Below, one piece after another: positions 52,233 to 61,430 of a stretch of DNA of 64,000 nucleotides. Where the stretch lies: contig NZ_CP017641.1 in the NCBI RefSeq assembly GCF_001983935.1, positions 2,170,001-2,234,000 on the forward strand. Direction: 5' to 3'. Each line of letters begins with the position of its first letter. The stretch's first letter is position 1. The notes under the pieces were generated by a model. That model made no database searches. It was not told where the DNA came from and saw only the letters and a program-made list of their open reading frames with translations. This DNA comes from Fuerstiella marisgermanici (GTDB lineage Bacteria > Planctomycetota > Planctomycetia > Planctomycetales > Planctomycetaceae). A program made the translations under genes and the position numbers.

Positions 52233-52613
52233 GTGGTTCTTCCATCCGAAGAAGCAAGGCGGCGATTTGTGATTCTGGAACACAACCACCCGTTTCTGCA
52301 TTGGGATCTGCTGATGGAACGTGACGGCGCGTTGGCGTCGTGGCGGCTGTTGCAGCCGGTTGTCTGTGGCCAGTGGATCGATGCAGAAGTACTGCCCGAC
52401 CATCGCATGATGTATCTGGATTACGAAGGCCCCGTCAGCCGCGACCGCGGCAGTGTGAAACGAATTGCAGGCGGCACGTTCCGACAGTTGACCGCAGTGA
52501 CCGGTCCAACGGATTCAACGACAACCAGCTTCGAGCTCGCGGACTGCGAGCTTGCCATGCAAGCTATGCTTCGCACGCGGACCGACTGTCCGCCACAATG
52601 GCGTTTCGAATGA
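52233..52613 (+). CDS. Stand-alone LigD-type 3'-phosphoesterase domain
   Basis: A 126-residue protein with a GTG start. It matches the phosphoesterase domain found at the N-terminus of LigD in bacterial end joining: RFVILEHNHPFLHWDLLMERDGALASWRL (His, Asp and Arg of the metal site), then L.DHRMMYLDYEGPVSRDRGSVKRIAGG. LigD phosphoesterases trim 3' ends of nicks; stand-alone forms exist in bacteria and archaea. No Ku or ligase gene is in the window. Its stop overlaps the bioF start by ATGA. Confidence 0.85.
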   Translation: MVLPSEEARRRFVILEHNHPFLHWDLLMERDGALASWRLLQPVVCGQWIDAEVLPDHRMMYLDYEGPVSRDRGSVKRIAGGTFRQLTAVTGPTDSTTTSFELADCELAMQAMLRTRTDCPPQWRFE

Positions 52614-53812
52614 CGGACCAGAGTTTCGAAAATCGCGTTCAGCAGCGACTTCAGGAACTACACGATCAGCAGCGTTTTCGTGCTGCGAACGTCGTGCAGT
52701 TACTGGCAGATGGGCGTTGCGAAATCGATGGCCAAGCGATCATCAATTTTGGCGGCAACGACTACCTGGGACTCGCGCACGAAGTTGGGCGTGTGTTTCG
52801 TGAAGAAGCGGTGACTCAGGTGGGAGCGACCGCGAGTGCTCTTGTGGCCGGCCGCAGTCAGCTGCATCGCGACCTTGAAAACGCCTTGGCCGCCTTCGAA
52901 GCCACGGAAGCGGCGCTGCTGTTTCCCACCGGCTATGCGGCCAACTTAGGCGTGCTGACAGGATTGGTCGAAGACGGCGACGCGGTGTTTTGTGACCGCG
53001 ACAATCATGCCAGTATCATCGATGCGGCGCGAGCGTCGGCCGGGAAGATGCTGGTCTATCGGCGAGATCGGTTAGCCGCGTTACAGCAGTCGCTTGCCAA
53101 ACGTCGCCACGAATTTCGCAATGTGTTTCTGGTCACGGACGGCGTGTTCAGTATGGACGGCACGGTCGCTCCGCTGGCCGAACTTTGTGACCTGGCCGAA
53201 CAGTTCGATGCTCGAGTGATTGTTGACGAAGCTCATGGAACCGGCGTGTTGGGAACTCACGGCCGCGGCGCGTGCGACCTGGCTGGTGGAAACGACGGAG
53301 CCAGCGTCGAAGACCGCGTGCTGCTGCGAGTCGGCACGATGAGCAAAGCGATGGGCGGGTTGGGCGGCTTTGCTGTTTCGACTCAACCAGTGATCGACCT
53401 GCTTCGCAACACCGCTCGGACGCAGTTTTATTCCACCGCGTTGCCGCCAGCGATGTGTGCCGCGATGTTAGAATCGCTGCGCATCATCACGTCGGAACCG
53501 GAACGCCGCGAACGCGTGCAGCAGCTCACGGAGCTCGCACACAACGAAATTGTAGCTCGAGGCCTAAGCACCGTGCCCGGTGGAGTGACGCCGATCGTTC
53601 CGGTGATCGTGCCTGGTGAAGCGGCGGTCATGAAAGCGTCGAGCGGACTTCGTGAAGCCGGCTACTTTGTCCCCGCGATTAGAACTCCCACCGTCCGTGC
53701 GGGTGCTGAGCGGCTGCGGTTATCGTTTGGGGTGCATCATTCGGAAGAGGCGGTCACTAGCGTGCTCGCGGCGATCAGTGACCTGACATCCGGTTTAGCG
53801 GCTGGTTTTTAG
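52610..53812 (+). CDS. bioF: 8-amino-7-oxononanoate synthase-like PLP enzyme
   Basis: A 400-residue alpha-oxoamine synthase. The ATG at 52610 overlaps the preceding TGA. Family motifs: INFGGNDYLGLAHE, GATASALVAGRSQLHRDLE, ALLFPTGYAANLGVL, DRDNHASIIDAARAS, FLVTDGVFSMDGTVAPL, VDEAHGTGVLGTHGRG and GTMSKAMGGLGGF, with the PLP-binding Lys. BioF makes the first pimeloyl-derived biotin precursor from alanine; a KBL or serine palmitoyltransferase-like role cannot be excluded by sequence alone. No other bio genes are nearby. Confidence 0.88.
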   Translation: MTDQSFENRVQQRLQELHDQQRFRAANVVQLLADGRCEIDGQAIINFGGNDYLGLAHEVGRVFREEAVTQVGATASALVAGRSQLHRDLENALAAFEATEAALLFPTGYAANLGVLTGLVEDGDAVFCDRDNHASIIDAARASAGKMLVYRRDRLAALQQSLAKRRHEFRNVFLVTDGVFSMDGTVAPLAELCDLAEQFDARVIVDEAHGTGVLGTHGRGACDLAGGNDGASVEDRVLLRVGTMSKAMGGLGGFAVSTQPVIDLLRNTARTQFYSTALPPAMCAAMLESLRIITSEPERRERVQQLTELAHNEIVARGLSTVPGGVTPIVPVIVPGEAAVMKASSGLREAGYFVPAIRTPTVRAGAERLRLSFGVHHSEEAVTSVLAAISDLTSGLAAGF

Positions 53813-54682
53813 ATGCTCGCTGGCTTGTGTCAGAATGCGTCGTTCGCGTGCGGTGAGACTGGCTTCGCCTTCGCGACTGATCTTGGCCAGAATGTCGTCG
53901 ATCTTCACTGAATAGTCGACTTCGGGCTGAGTGCCAGGATTGTACAGCTTGATGTTCTGCCGCCGCAGCTTGGGTACTCGCGTTCGCCCCGCAAACCGAT
54001 CCCACCACGACGTCAGGTTCATGTCCCAGCGAAAATACAGCAGTCCAAAGATCAGTCCGCCAAGATGAGCCGCGTGAGCAACCGTCGCACCAGCCGGTAC
54101 AAAGAAGGATGGCACAAGTCCCAGAAAACCGAGTGCGTCGTAACCGACAACGACGGCTAGCAGCCAGCGAGCTTCAACTGGCAGGATACCGAACAAATGA
54201 ACTTTGACGCGAGGATAGTGCAGCGCGAACAGCATGAAGACGGCACTCACTGCCCCCGATGCTCCCATGACCCAAGCTGCTCCAGGCGATCGGAAGATTG
54301 CCATGACAGAAGTCTGGACGATACCGGAAAAGACTGCAGCCGCCAGATACATCCATAGAAATTCGCGTTGCCCGATCGTTTGAGCGACAATGCGGCCGAG
54401 AAAGTACAGCGCGAGCATGTTAAACAGCACGTGCGACAGCTGAACTTCGCTGTGACAGAACGCATACGTTAACAGACGCCAAATCTGTCCGTATTGAAAG
54501 ACAAGGTCGCGTTCGATCGCGAACCAATCGGCAATTAATGAACTGCCCTGAGCCGTTCTGGTGAGAATTTGCAGAACGAACACCGCCACCGTCGCGATGA
54601 TGATTTTGCTGACGATCGACCGGGGTGTCGCGGGAAATTGATCAATCGGTTGTTGAGCGTATGGACGGTTCCGGATTCCCAT
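53795..54682 (-). CDS. Rhomboid-family intramembrane serine protease
   Basis: A 295-residue membrane protein from the ATG at 54682 (MGIRNRPY). Six or so hydrophobic segments. The catalytic Ser is in WVMGASGAVSAVF, the catalytic His in VAHAAHLGGLIFG, and the first-loop HVLFNMLALYFLG is typical. The C-terminal 60 residues are polar and predicted to be cytosolic with an LTARERRIL helix. Substrates are unknown. It overlaps the convergent bioF end by 18 bp. Confidence 0.92.
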   Translation of the reverse strand: MGIRNRPYAQQPIDQFPATPRSIVSKIIIATVAVFVLQILTRTAQGSSLIADWFAIERDLVFQYGQIWRLLTYAFCHSEVQLSHVLFNMLALYFLGRIVAQTIGQREFLWMYLAAAVFSGIVQTSVMAIFRSPGAAWVMGASGAVSAVFMLFALHYPRVKVHLFGILPVEARWLLAVVVGYDALGFLGLVPSFFVPAGATVAHAAHLGGLIFGLLYFRWDMNLTSWWDRFAGRTRVPKLRRQNIKLYNPGTQPEVDYSVKIDDILAKISREGEASLTARERRILTQASEHLKTSR

Positions 54683-54839
54683 CAGCAATCATACCCATGC
54701 AGTGGATGCGTCGTCAGCGGCCGATCGAGCGTTCGATGGGCTGTATGTCTCTGTCATCGACGCCAGTCCACAACCATCTGAAGAATTGAGTGTCGGCTGC
54801 GAAGTCGAAACCCAAAACAGGCAACACCTGCCGGTAAAC

Positions 54840-55239
54840 TCTGCCAGGCGGGATGGCCCGCCGGCCGGCTTTAGCTGACGCTCCGATTAGAAGTTGCCGC
54901 TCCCGTTGCCCACTTAATGAAGGCCAGACCTTCGGATGCCGAATTTTTCCCGTCCCGGACGTAGGCATGCGAGAAGCGGATGAACGGAGCCATGTTTCGG
55001 GGAACGGGACGGCGTCCGCGGGCCCCCAAGCCGACATGCGCGGCCCCCTCCCGGACGTTGCTTCGCTTCGTCCGACCTCCCCCCAACGCTTCGCTGGGGG
55101 AGGTGCGCGCGGCTAATGCCGAAACCCAAAGACGAACCGCACGCGTCGTCTCCAGCGACCAACCGAAGCAACGCCGGCGCCTTAGCCTTCACACCGTCAC
55201 TCGCCCCGCAACGCCAACCGCCCGCCGGTGCTGACCGGC
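54840..55239. repeat. GC-rich hairpin cluster with relative of 167-bp repeat
   Basis: The gap between the rhomboid and coiled-coil genes is full of short inverted repeats: CCTCCCCC/GGGGGAGG at about 55075-55105 and CGGACG..CGTCCG around 55050. The minus strand of 55147-55239 aligns with the 167-bp unit at 18844-19270, sharing CGGCGGGCGGTTGGCGT exactly and GAGTGACGGT and GCGCCGGCG nearly. No gene is seen. Confidence 0.7.
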
Positions 55240-55245
55240 CTGCGA

Positions 55246-56229
55246 CTATTGGACGTCGGCGGCGATTTTGCTGGGGAGACGGTCGTAGTCGGTGGATGAG
55301 CCGGGAAGAGCTTCTGTGGCTTTGCGAAGGTCTTCCACCAGTGCGTCACGTTCTTCAGACGCGGTTTTGATAGCGCGACGCAATCGATCTACTTCCAGCA
55401 GAAGCTGATCGCGTTCTTCTTCGACCAGTTCGGTAACCGTCAACAGTCCTAGTGCGATTTCCGGTCGACCGGGAACGTCTTCGACCTGTCGATTGGGGTC
55501 ACCGAGTAACTCAGACCTTCGCACGGCCAGAGCGGCTTGAGCCAGTTGCAGCTGTTCCTGCTGACGCTGAATGTTCGCCTGTGTTTGCTGAAGCATTTCC
55601 TGTGTGCGGCGGCCATGACGATACAGTTCGTCAATTTTGGCACGAGGAGCAGCGGGAATCATTGTTCGCAGACGCCAGCCAGCATTCATCGGCCATGAGG
55701 CGACTTCCTGCGGGTTGAGAACGTGCACCGGCTGCAGCACGGCATTTCGGGGGCCGATGTCAGTGGCGATAAATTCACCAACATAGGTTTCACCTTCTGC
55801 ACCGCCGTAAAAAGCATGAACAGTCGGACGCACGGTTTGGGGCGCGTTGTTGTCGCCCTGAATCTGGCTGTTTGTTAAACCATGCTGTTCGCCAATATTG
55901 TTCACGACAAGCTGGCCGTTGTTATTGGCGATGGAAGGTGCATCGGCAGGCAGGTTGGGGCCACGAGGTGGAATGTTCCAGACTTTATCCCAACCAATTT
56001 TCAAAGCTTCCAGTTCGGCGGACGCTTCCATCAGTTCCTGGCGAGCTTTTGCTTCCGCCGTTTTCTTGTTGCGTACGTCTTCCTTGCCGTCGCGAATTTT
56101 TTGCGACCATTCACTGTGAATGACCAGCAGACGCGGCAACCAACCGCCGTACGGCGACGGGATTGGGGCGATCGCCACAATCAGCAGCAGCAGCGTGAGA
56201 ACTAAGCAGATTTTTCCAACGGTACTCAT
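55246..56229 (-). CDS. Membrane-anchored coiled-coil protein
   Basis: A 327-residue protein. One membrane segment at about 6-23 (ICLVLTLLLLIVAIAPIPS) anchors it. A first coiled coil (about 42-75) precedes a Pro/Asn-rich mixed domain (about 85-200), with a second coiled coil at about 200-240 (RRTQEMLQQTQANIQRQQEQL) and a third near 265-310. No family is recognised; Gln/Glu content fits an extracytoplasmic structural role. It is transcribed alone. Confidence 0.75.
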   Translation of the reverse strand: MSTVGKICLVLTLLLLIVAIAPIPSPYGGWLPRLLVIHSEWSQKIRDGKEDVRNKKTAEAKARQELMEASAELEALKIGWDKVWNIPPRGPNLPADAPSIANNNGQLVVNNIGEQHGLTNSQIQGDNNAPQTVRPTVHAFYGGAEGETYVGEFIATDIGPRNAVLQPVHVLNPQEVASWPMNAGWRLRTMIPAAPRAKIDELYRHGRRTQEMLQQTQANIQRQQEQLQLAQAALAVRRSELLGDPNRQVEDVPGRPEIALGLLTVTELVEEERDQLLLEVDRLRRAIKTASEERDALVEDLRKATEALPGSSTDYDRLPSKIAADVQ

Positions 56230-56549
56230 AGTGGTCCTCCGAGAATGCCGGCCGTCTTGCGAGGCAGACTTCCCGATTCCACGAAACTTGCGAATTGCTG
56301 ACTGTCGCGGCCCGAACCGGCCACCGACAATCTGCGCCGTAGTCCTCCCATCGACGCTTGATGCCTGGATGGTGATGGAGATCGGCGTGAGCCAGTTTCT
56401 CCTGCGGAATTACACGATGCCCGGGCATTTCCAGTTGCCCAGCCTAATCAGCCCGATCAGTCGACGCTATCCGATTATATCCCCTACGCATCGCAAATTC
56501 GGAAAAATCCACGCCAGCCCCGTACTGGCGACACACACGGGCCACACCG
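56230..56549. other. Gap between coiled-coil gene and NamZ
   Basis: About 320 bp upstream of the coiled-coil gene. No gene or RNA recognised. GAGGACCAC just before the ATG at 56229 (minus) is the likely ribosome-binding site. Confidence 0.4.
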
Positions 56550-57770
56550 TCAATTGTACAGCAGGAACTTCTTGCGCCGTGCGAGGAACTCATCCACGCC
56601 TTCAGCGGCCGCGCGACGGACATCGTCGGCCGACTGGCCTTCCGTAATCGCGTTTAGAGTCTTCTTGTTTCCCAGCAGCCGGTAGGCGCTTTGGCCCTTC
56701 CAGTCATCCGGATGAAGCTTCTGCAACTGGCGCGATATTTCGAAGCCGGTTTGAAGCGGTTCAAACTTTTCGCGATCGGTAATGATGATGTTGATCCCGC
56801 CACACACTTCGTCCGCGTACTTGCTGGACGCCGGTGAATAGCGAATCGGTACAAACACGACGCCGGGGACATTTTGAGCGTTCAATGCCGCAGCCAGTTG
56901 CCGTGGCTGGATCCACGTCGCACCGATGACTTCGAAAGGCGTGTCGGTGCCTCGACCCACGGAAATATTCGTGGTCTCAATCATGCCGATGCCAGGATAC
57001 AGCAGCGCCTGAGTGAGGCACCTCATGTTCGGTGACGGGTTCACCCAAACCAGACCAGTGCCGTCCCAGAACATGTCCCTCTTCCACTGCTCACATTTCA
57101 CAACCTGCAGGTCGACTTCCAGCTTCAGTTCTGACTTGAACATCATTGCCAGTTCACCGATTGTCATCCCATGACGAACCGGCAGCGAATGGAAGCCAAC
57201 AAACGATTCCTGCCCCGCATCCAGCATCGGCCCGGCCACGTCCACACCGTTGATCGGATTCGGGCGATCCAGCACAACAAAACGTTTGCCGTGTTCGGCG
57301 GCCGCCTTTAATGCTTCGCCCATCGTTGAAGTGTATGTGTAGAACCGAGCACCAATGTCCTGAATATCGAAGACGATCGTGTCGATCTCCTGCAGCATCT
57401 CGGGAGTCGGTTTGCGTGTCTTACCGTACAGGCTGAAGATTTTCAGGCCCGTCGATTCGTCGGTCGCGTCGCCGATTTTTGAAACGTCCAGTTTACCTTC
57501 GAAGCCGTGTTCCGGACTGAACAACGCCGCCAGCTTGACGTTGGGAGCATCGTGCAGCAGTTGTACAGTCGTGACTCCGTCAGCCGTCAACCCTGTGTGA
57601 TTGGTAATCAAACCAACTCGCTGCCCGGCCAGTGTTTTGAATTGATCACGCCGCAGCACGTCGACGCCTGTGAGCACAGGATCGGCGGCCACAGCCACAG
57701 CCGACATGGCCACGACGCTTAGCAACATAACTGCCGACAGCGATCTCCGTCGTAGCGCAGGCGGAGGCAT
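56550..57770 (-). CDS. Exported DUF1343/NamZ-like exo-N-acetylmuramidase
   Basis: A 406-residue protein from the ATG at 57770; the start region (PPPALRRRSLSAVMLLSVVAMSAVAVAADP) is a signal peptide. Family motifs mirror the paralogue at 28791-29981: RVGLITNHTGLT, VKLAALFSPEHGFEGKLD, DTIVFDIQDIGARFYTYTSTM, FVVLDRPNPINGVDVAGPM, LPVRHGMTIGELAMMF, NPSPNMRCLTQALLYPG and SVGRGTDTPFEVIGATW. NamZ in Bacillus removes terminal MurNAc from muropeptides. Export puts this copy in the periplasm, near its substrate. Confidence 0.93.
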   Translation of the reverse strand: MPPPALRRRSLSAVMLLSVVAMSAVAVAADPVLTGVDVLRRDQFKTLAGQRVGLITNHTGLTADGVTTVQLLHDAPNVKLAALFSPEHGFEGKLDVSKIGDATDESTGLKIFSLYGKTRKPTPEMLQEIDTIVFDIQDIGARFYTYTSTMGEALKAAAEHGKRFVVLDRPNPINGVDVAGPMLDAGQESFVGFHSLPVRHGMTIGELAMMFKSELKLEVDLQVVKCEQWKRDMFWDGTGLVWVNPSPNMRCLTQALLYPGIGMIETTNISVGRGTDTPFEVIGATWIQPRQLAAALNAQNVPGVVFVPIRYSPASSKYADEVCGGINIIITDREKFEPLQTGFEISRQLQKLHPDDWKGQSAYRLLGNKKTLNAITEGQSADDVRRAAAEGVDEFLARRKKFLLYN

Positions 57771-58015
57771 CCTTGACAGCCTTGTGGTGTGATTGTGCGT
57801 AGAAGTGTTCAGTGTTGAATGGTAGTTATGTTGCATGATTCTATTCTGAAGGCGTGGTCATTAATTTCAGGAAAGCGGCAGGCGTTTCAGCCGTTTGAAC
57901 GCGATGGCACAGTAACAGGCAGCCCTTGGCGCGGCCGAATTCACAGCAGTGCATCGCGGCGTCAAGTCTTACGCTTTTGGGCTAAGATGCAAGGGATGAA
58001 CGCCGCAAACGGCCG

Positions 58016-59464
58016 CTACATCGATCGCGTGATGGCACCGACTTCTTCAAAATGCAGCCGGATTTCACGAAGTGTGGCCGGCTGAAAAGCTGTCGCACCG
58101 AACTTCGTCGACCGAATCGATTTGTTAACTCGTTCTTCTTCTTCGCGCGGAAAAACGGCAAGGCACGGGACTTTTTTCGATCGTCCGTACGCCTGCATCT
58201 GCGGGAAGGCAGACAGAGTTTCATCGGTGAAGTGGTCCGCCAGAACCAAAAGGCCATCGGGCGGACTGTCGCCTTTCAAGCGTTCAATCGCCACGTCCGG
58301 GTGCGATACAAACGACGTTTCGAACTCATGTTTAGCGAAGTATTCGGTCAGTGCCTTGATGCGTTTTTTGACGGAATCGACGATCAGAAGTTCGAACGGC
58401 TGCGGTTCACCGACGGCGATGTCGATGCCGCCGTCTTCCTGTCCGGTCCATTCGCCGAGTTCGATCAGCGCGGCCTTCAGGTCGACCATCGCTTCGGCGG
58501 CCGATTGGTAGCGATCGTTCGGTCCGACCTGCATCAACTTGTCGACAATAGCGGCAATGCAGTTCGGCACGTTGGGCAGAATGCTTCGCAGCGGCGGTGT
58601 GCTGGTATAGCGGCTTAGTTGCTTGCGTTCGTCGCGGTCTCGCGTGCGTGGCCAGGCCGACTGCCCGGACACGAGTTCGTACATGATCGCGCCGGCAAAG
58701 AACAGGTCGCTGCGAGGATCGTTGTCCGGGGCGTTGGTACCTCGTTCCAGCGACGCGTATTCGAGTGCTCGGTGAACGTCGTCGCTGGTCCCGACTCGCG
58801 TGGGCGATTCCGCGCCAGCGAGGCCGAAGTCGACCAGTTTGGCCACACCGGTGCTGCTCATCAACACGTTCGTCAGCTTCAGGTCCCGATGAGTCGCTCC
58901 CATCGAAAGAGCGTAGTCGAGTCCCGCGCAGATTTCGTACGTGCACCTGGCGGCTTCTGCTGGCGACAGGCTTTTTCGAATCCGCATGAAATCGCGAAGA
59001 TTGCCGCCTTCAACGAAGTCCATCGTGAAGTAATGAAAATCGCCTTCGCTGCCGACATCCAGGATCGGCACAATGTTCGGATGCTGAAACCGCTGGCAGA
59101 TGCGAGCTTCGCGATGAAAGCCAGCCACAGCCTCCGGATCAGCGGCCCACCGTTCTCGCAGCAGTTTGACGGCTACCGTTTGCTGATCATCCAGCGTGGC
59201 CGCTCGGTACACGCGAGCGAAGCTTCCAGACGCATTCCGGTACAGAAGTTTGTAATTGCCCAGCACAAGGCCGTCCGTGGTGCCCTTCAAAATCCGCTTC
59301 GTCTGCAGACTGGTCAGTAACTGACGACGTTCCATCAAGCTAAGGACGCCGGCCACACTTTCCCCATTGGTCAACTCGCGTTCGATCTGTTTCCATTGCT
59401 CCATGCGCACCAGACGACTGGTGATCAAGAATCGCTTCAGATCTTCTTGAGAGTGAAATTCCAC
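58016..59464 (-). CDS. Ser/Thr protein kinase with receiver-like C-terminal domain
   Basis: A 482-residue protein with a GTG start; no membrane segment. The kinase domain covers about 70-335: VAVKLLRERW (Lys), HPNIVPILDVG, THRDLKLTNVLM (catalytic loop), DFGLAG and RSDLFFAGAIMYELVSG. The glycine-rich loop is weak (NASGSFARVYRA), so nucleotide binding may be unusual. Residues about 358-482 resemble a response-regulator receiver fold (FELLIVDSVKKRIKALTEYFAKHEFE..), but the phosphorylated-Asp position reads DGLLVLADHF and the acidic pocket is incomplete. It is probably a pseudo-receiver or signal-binding module. Confidence 0.85.
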   Translation of the reverse strand: MEFHSQEDLKRFLITSRLVRMEQWKQIERELTNGESVAGVLSLMERRQLLTSLQTKRILKGTTDGLVLGNYKLLYRNASGSFARVYRAATLDDQQTVAVKLLRERWAADPEAVAGFHREARICQRFQHPNIVPILDVGSEGDFHYFTMDFVEGGNLRDFMRIRKSLSPAEAARCTYEICAGLDYALSMGATHRDLKLTNVLMSSTGVAKLVDFGLAGAESPTRVGTSDDVHRALEYASLERGTNAPDNDPRSDLFFAGAIMYELVSGQSAWPRTRDRDERKQLSRYTSTPPLRSILPNVPNCIAAIVDKLMQVGPNDRYQSAAEAMVDLKAALIELGEWTGQEDGGIDIAVGEPQPFELLIVDSVKKRIKALTEYFAKHEFETSFVSHPDVAIERLKGDSPPDGLLVLADHFTDETLSAFPQMQAYGRSKKVPCLAVFPREEEERVNKSIRSTKFGATAFQPATLREIRLHFEEVGAITRSM

Positions 59465-59657
59465 GATTCGACAGCAGCGGGCCAGAGGTTGGAAGGTTGA
59501 GGCAGCGGTAGGACGTTCAAAGGGTAACGATTTAACGGGGCATGTGCAGGCAGAAAATCCGAGGGATCACAAGGTTTGATTGTTCGCCCCTGCCTATTCG
59601 GAATTCTCCACCACATCGCTATCAATCCACTGCCGGAGAGATTGCCAGCTGAAGCCA

Positions 59658-60857
59658 CTAAACGGCGCTGGTTGCGGCGTCGGCAGAGAAATATTCCTTA
59701 CCAGCAACGAACGTTTGAACAGGCTCAAAGCGGGAACATACCCTACCCCCCGATTCTGACAACGTCACACGAAACAGCGTCAGGTTGGCCGCGTCGCCCG
59801 CGCCGATTGAGGCAATCGGTTCGTGAAATAACCGGCCGGGGTTGTGAGTTGCCATGTCGACGGCGGTTGCCAGCGGAATTTCGCACGCGTCAGCCATGTG
59901 GACAACGCAGTCGCCTGTTGTCGCGCCAGACCCCGCCAAAAACTGACGCTGCCCCGCTACAACCAGACGCCCGTCCTCAAGCACTTCCACACCAACGTCG
60001 CCTTCGGCATACGTTCCCGGTGGGCAACCGGCGAAGCCTGAAACGTCGCAGGTCAGAATTGTTTGTTGATCCGTTTTGCACTTCAACACACATTTCAGTA
60101 CCGATGCCGGCACATGCCAGCCGTCCGCGATGACGCTGGCCCACAGGCGGTCGTCGGCCAATTGTTCCCACAGGTAGTTGGGATGCCGCCGCAGAGTTCC
60201 GTGTGCTCCGTTGCCAAAGTGAGTGCTTAAGACCGCTCCTGCATCAGCCGCCGCCTGAATCTGTTCCGGCGTCGCGCCGGTGTGGCCAAGAGCCACTACA
60301 ACGCCGTCCTGGCACGCCTGCTGAATAAACGCTACTGCGTTTTCTGCTTCGGCCGCCAGCGTGACCAGTTTAATGCGGCCACCGGATGCTGCCTGCAGCT
60401 CGCGGAATTCTTCGTAATCTGCCGGTCGCACGTGCTGCAACGGATGAGCGCCGCGTGGACCGTCTTCAGCCGAAATATACGGGCCTTCCAGGTGATAGCC
60501 GGCCACGCAATCGTTGACCAGTGGGTTCTCTTCGCATGCCTGGCGCAGCGTGCTGAAGCCGTGGATCAACGCTTCGCGCGACGCCGTAATCAGTGTGGGA
60601 AAGTACCGAGCGATCCCTTTGGCCAGCAGTGCTTCGGTGACGTCGGTCACATTCTGTACCGTGAGTTCCGGGCTGCTGAACCAGATGCCGTTGTAGCCGT
60701 TGATTTGAATATCAAACAGGCCTGGACTGACAAACGGCAGCTGCTGAATTTCTTCTGCCGAACATTCCAGCGGCTCGACGGAAGTAATCCGTTCACCGTC
60801 GGTTTCAATCGCGATCGGAGCCTGCGTTTTGTAGTGCTTTGCCAAAATACGTGTCAT
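59658..60857 (-). CDS. nagA: N-acetylglucosamine-6-phosphate deacetylase
   Basis: A 399-residue amidohydrolase from the ATG at 60857. Motifs: GLFDIQINGYNGIWF (metal His usually in D.H.HG is changed to D-I-Q-I-N-G), GYHLEGPYISAEDGPRGAHP (metal Glu region), ALGHTGATPEQIQAAADAGAVLSTHFGNGAHG (two His), VIADGWHVP and LAGSGATTGDCV. The D-I-Q-I-N-G form occurs in planctomycete homologues. It removes acetyl from GlcNAc-6-P. Its ATG overlaps the LOG stop by 4 bp, so it is third in an operon. Confidence 0.85.
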   Translation of the reverse strand: MTRILAKHYKTQAPIAIETDGERITSVEPLECSAEEIQQLPFVSPGLFDIQINGYNGIWFSSPELTVQNVTDVTEALLAKGIARYFPTLITASREALIHGFSTLRQACEENPLVNDCVAGYHLEGPYISAEDGPRGAHPLQHVRPADYEEFRELQAASGGRIKLVTLAAEAENAVAFIQQACQDGVVVALGHTGATPEQIQAAADAGAVLSTHFGNGAHGTLRRHPNYLWEQLADDRLWASVIADGWHVPASVLKCVLKCKTDQQTILTCDVSGFAGCPPGTYAEGDVGVEVLEDGRLVVAGQRQFLAGSGATTGDCVVHMADACEIPLATAVDMATHNPGRLFHEPIASIGAGDAANLTLFRVTLSESGGRVCSRFEPVQTFVAGKEYFSADAATSAV

Positions 60858-61417
60858 GGGATTTCTTCTGAGGGTGCAAATTGTGCGTGCAGCCATGCCT
60901 CCAGCTCGTCGGCGGAGGAGGCCGCAGTAAGCAGTCGCCGATAGACCGGGTCTAAGAACTGCTCACTGATCATAGAGTTAATAAGCGTGATGAGGCCGTC
61001 ATAGTAGCCATCGGGATTCAGCACCGCGATGGGGGCCGCGTGGAATTTTAGTTGTGCCCAGCACAGCACTTCAAACAACTCTTCCATCGTGCCAAACCCA
61101 CCAGGCAGAGCGATGTAAGCATCTGCCAGTTCGTGCATGGTTGCCTTGCGGACATGCATGTTGGGTACGACCCGCATATCTGAAACGCCGGTGTGCATCA
61201 ATTCGACGTTGGCCAGTGCTTCCGGGATCACTCCGACGACGTCGGCTCCGTGACGCAGCATTTCGTCTGCAATCGCGCCCATCAGGCCCGTGCTGCCGCC
61301 ACCGTAAATCAGAGTGTCGCCGCGTAGTGCCAGAATTCTTCCGAGTGCCGTGGCTGCGCCGACGTGGATCGCATCGGAACCGCTACGCGATCCGCAGAAC
61401 ACACAGATGGATGCCAT
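60854..61417 (-). CDS. LOG-family protein (TIGR00730)
   Basis: A 187-residue protein from the ATG at 61417 (MASICVFCGSRSG). Signature motifs: VFCGSRSGSD, LIYGGGSTGLMGAIAD, MHVRKATMHELADAYIALPGGFGTMEELFEVLCWAQL. The PGGxGTxxE and RK motifs mark the LOG phosphoribohydrolase group, which hydrolyses nucleoside 5'-monophosphates such as cytokinin nucleotides or AMP/dGMP. Encoded 14 nt after GNAT and overlapping nagA. Confidence 0.93.
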   Translation of the reverse strand: MASICVFCGSRSGSDAIHVGAATALGRILALRGDTLIYGGGSTGLMGAIADEMLRHGADVVGVIPEALANVELMHTGVSDMRVVPNMHVRKATMHELADAYIALPGGFGTMEELFEVLCWAQLKFHAAPIAVLNPDGYYDGLITLINSMISEQFLDPVYRRLLTAASSADELEAWLHAQFAPSEEIP

Positions 61418-61430
61418 GGTCGAGGTCCGT

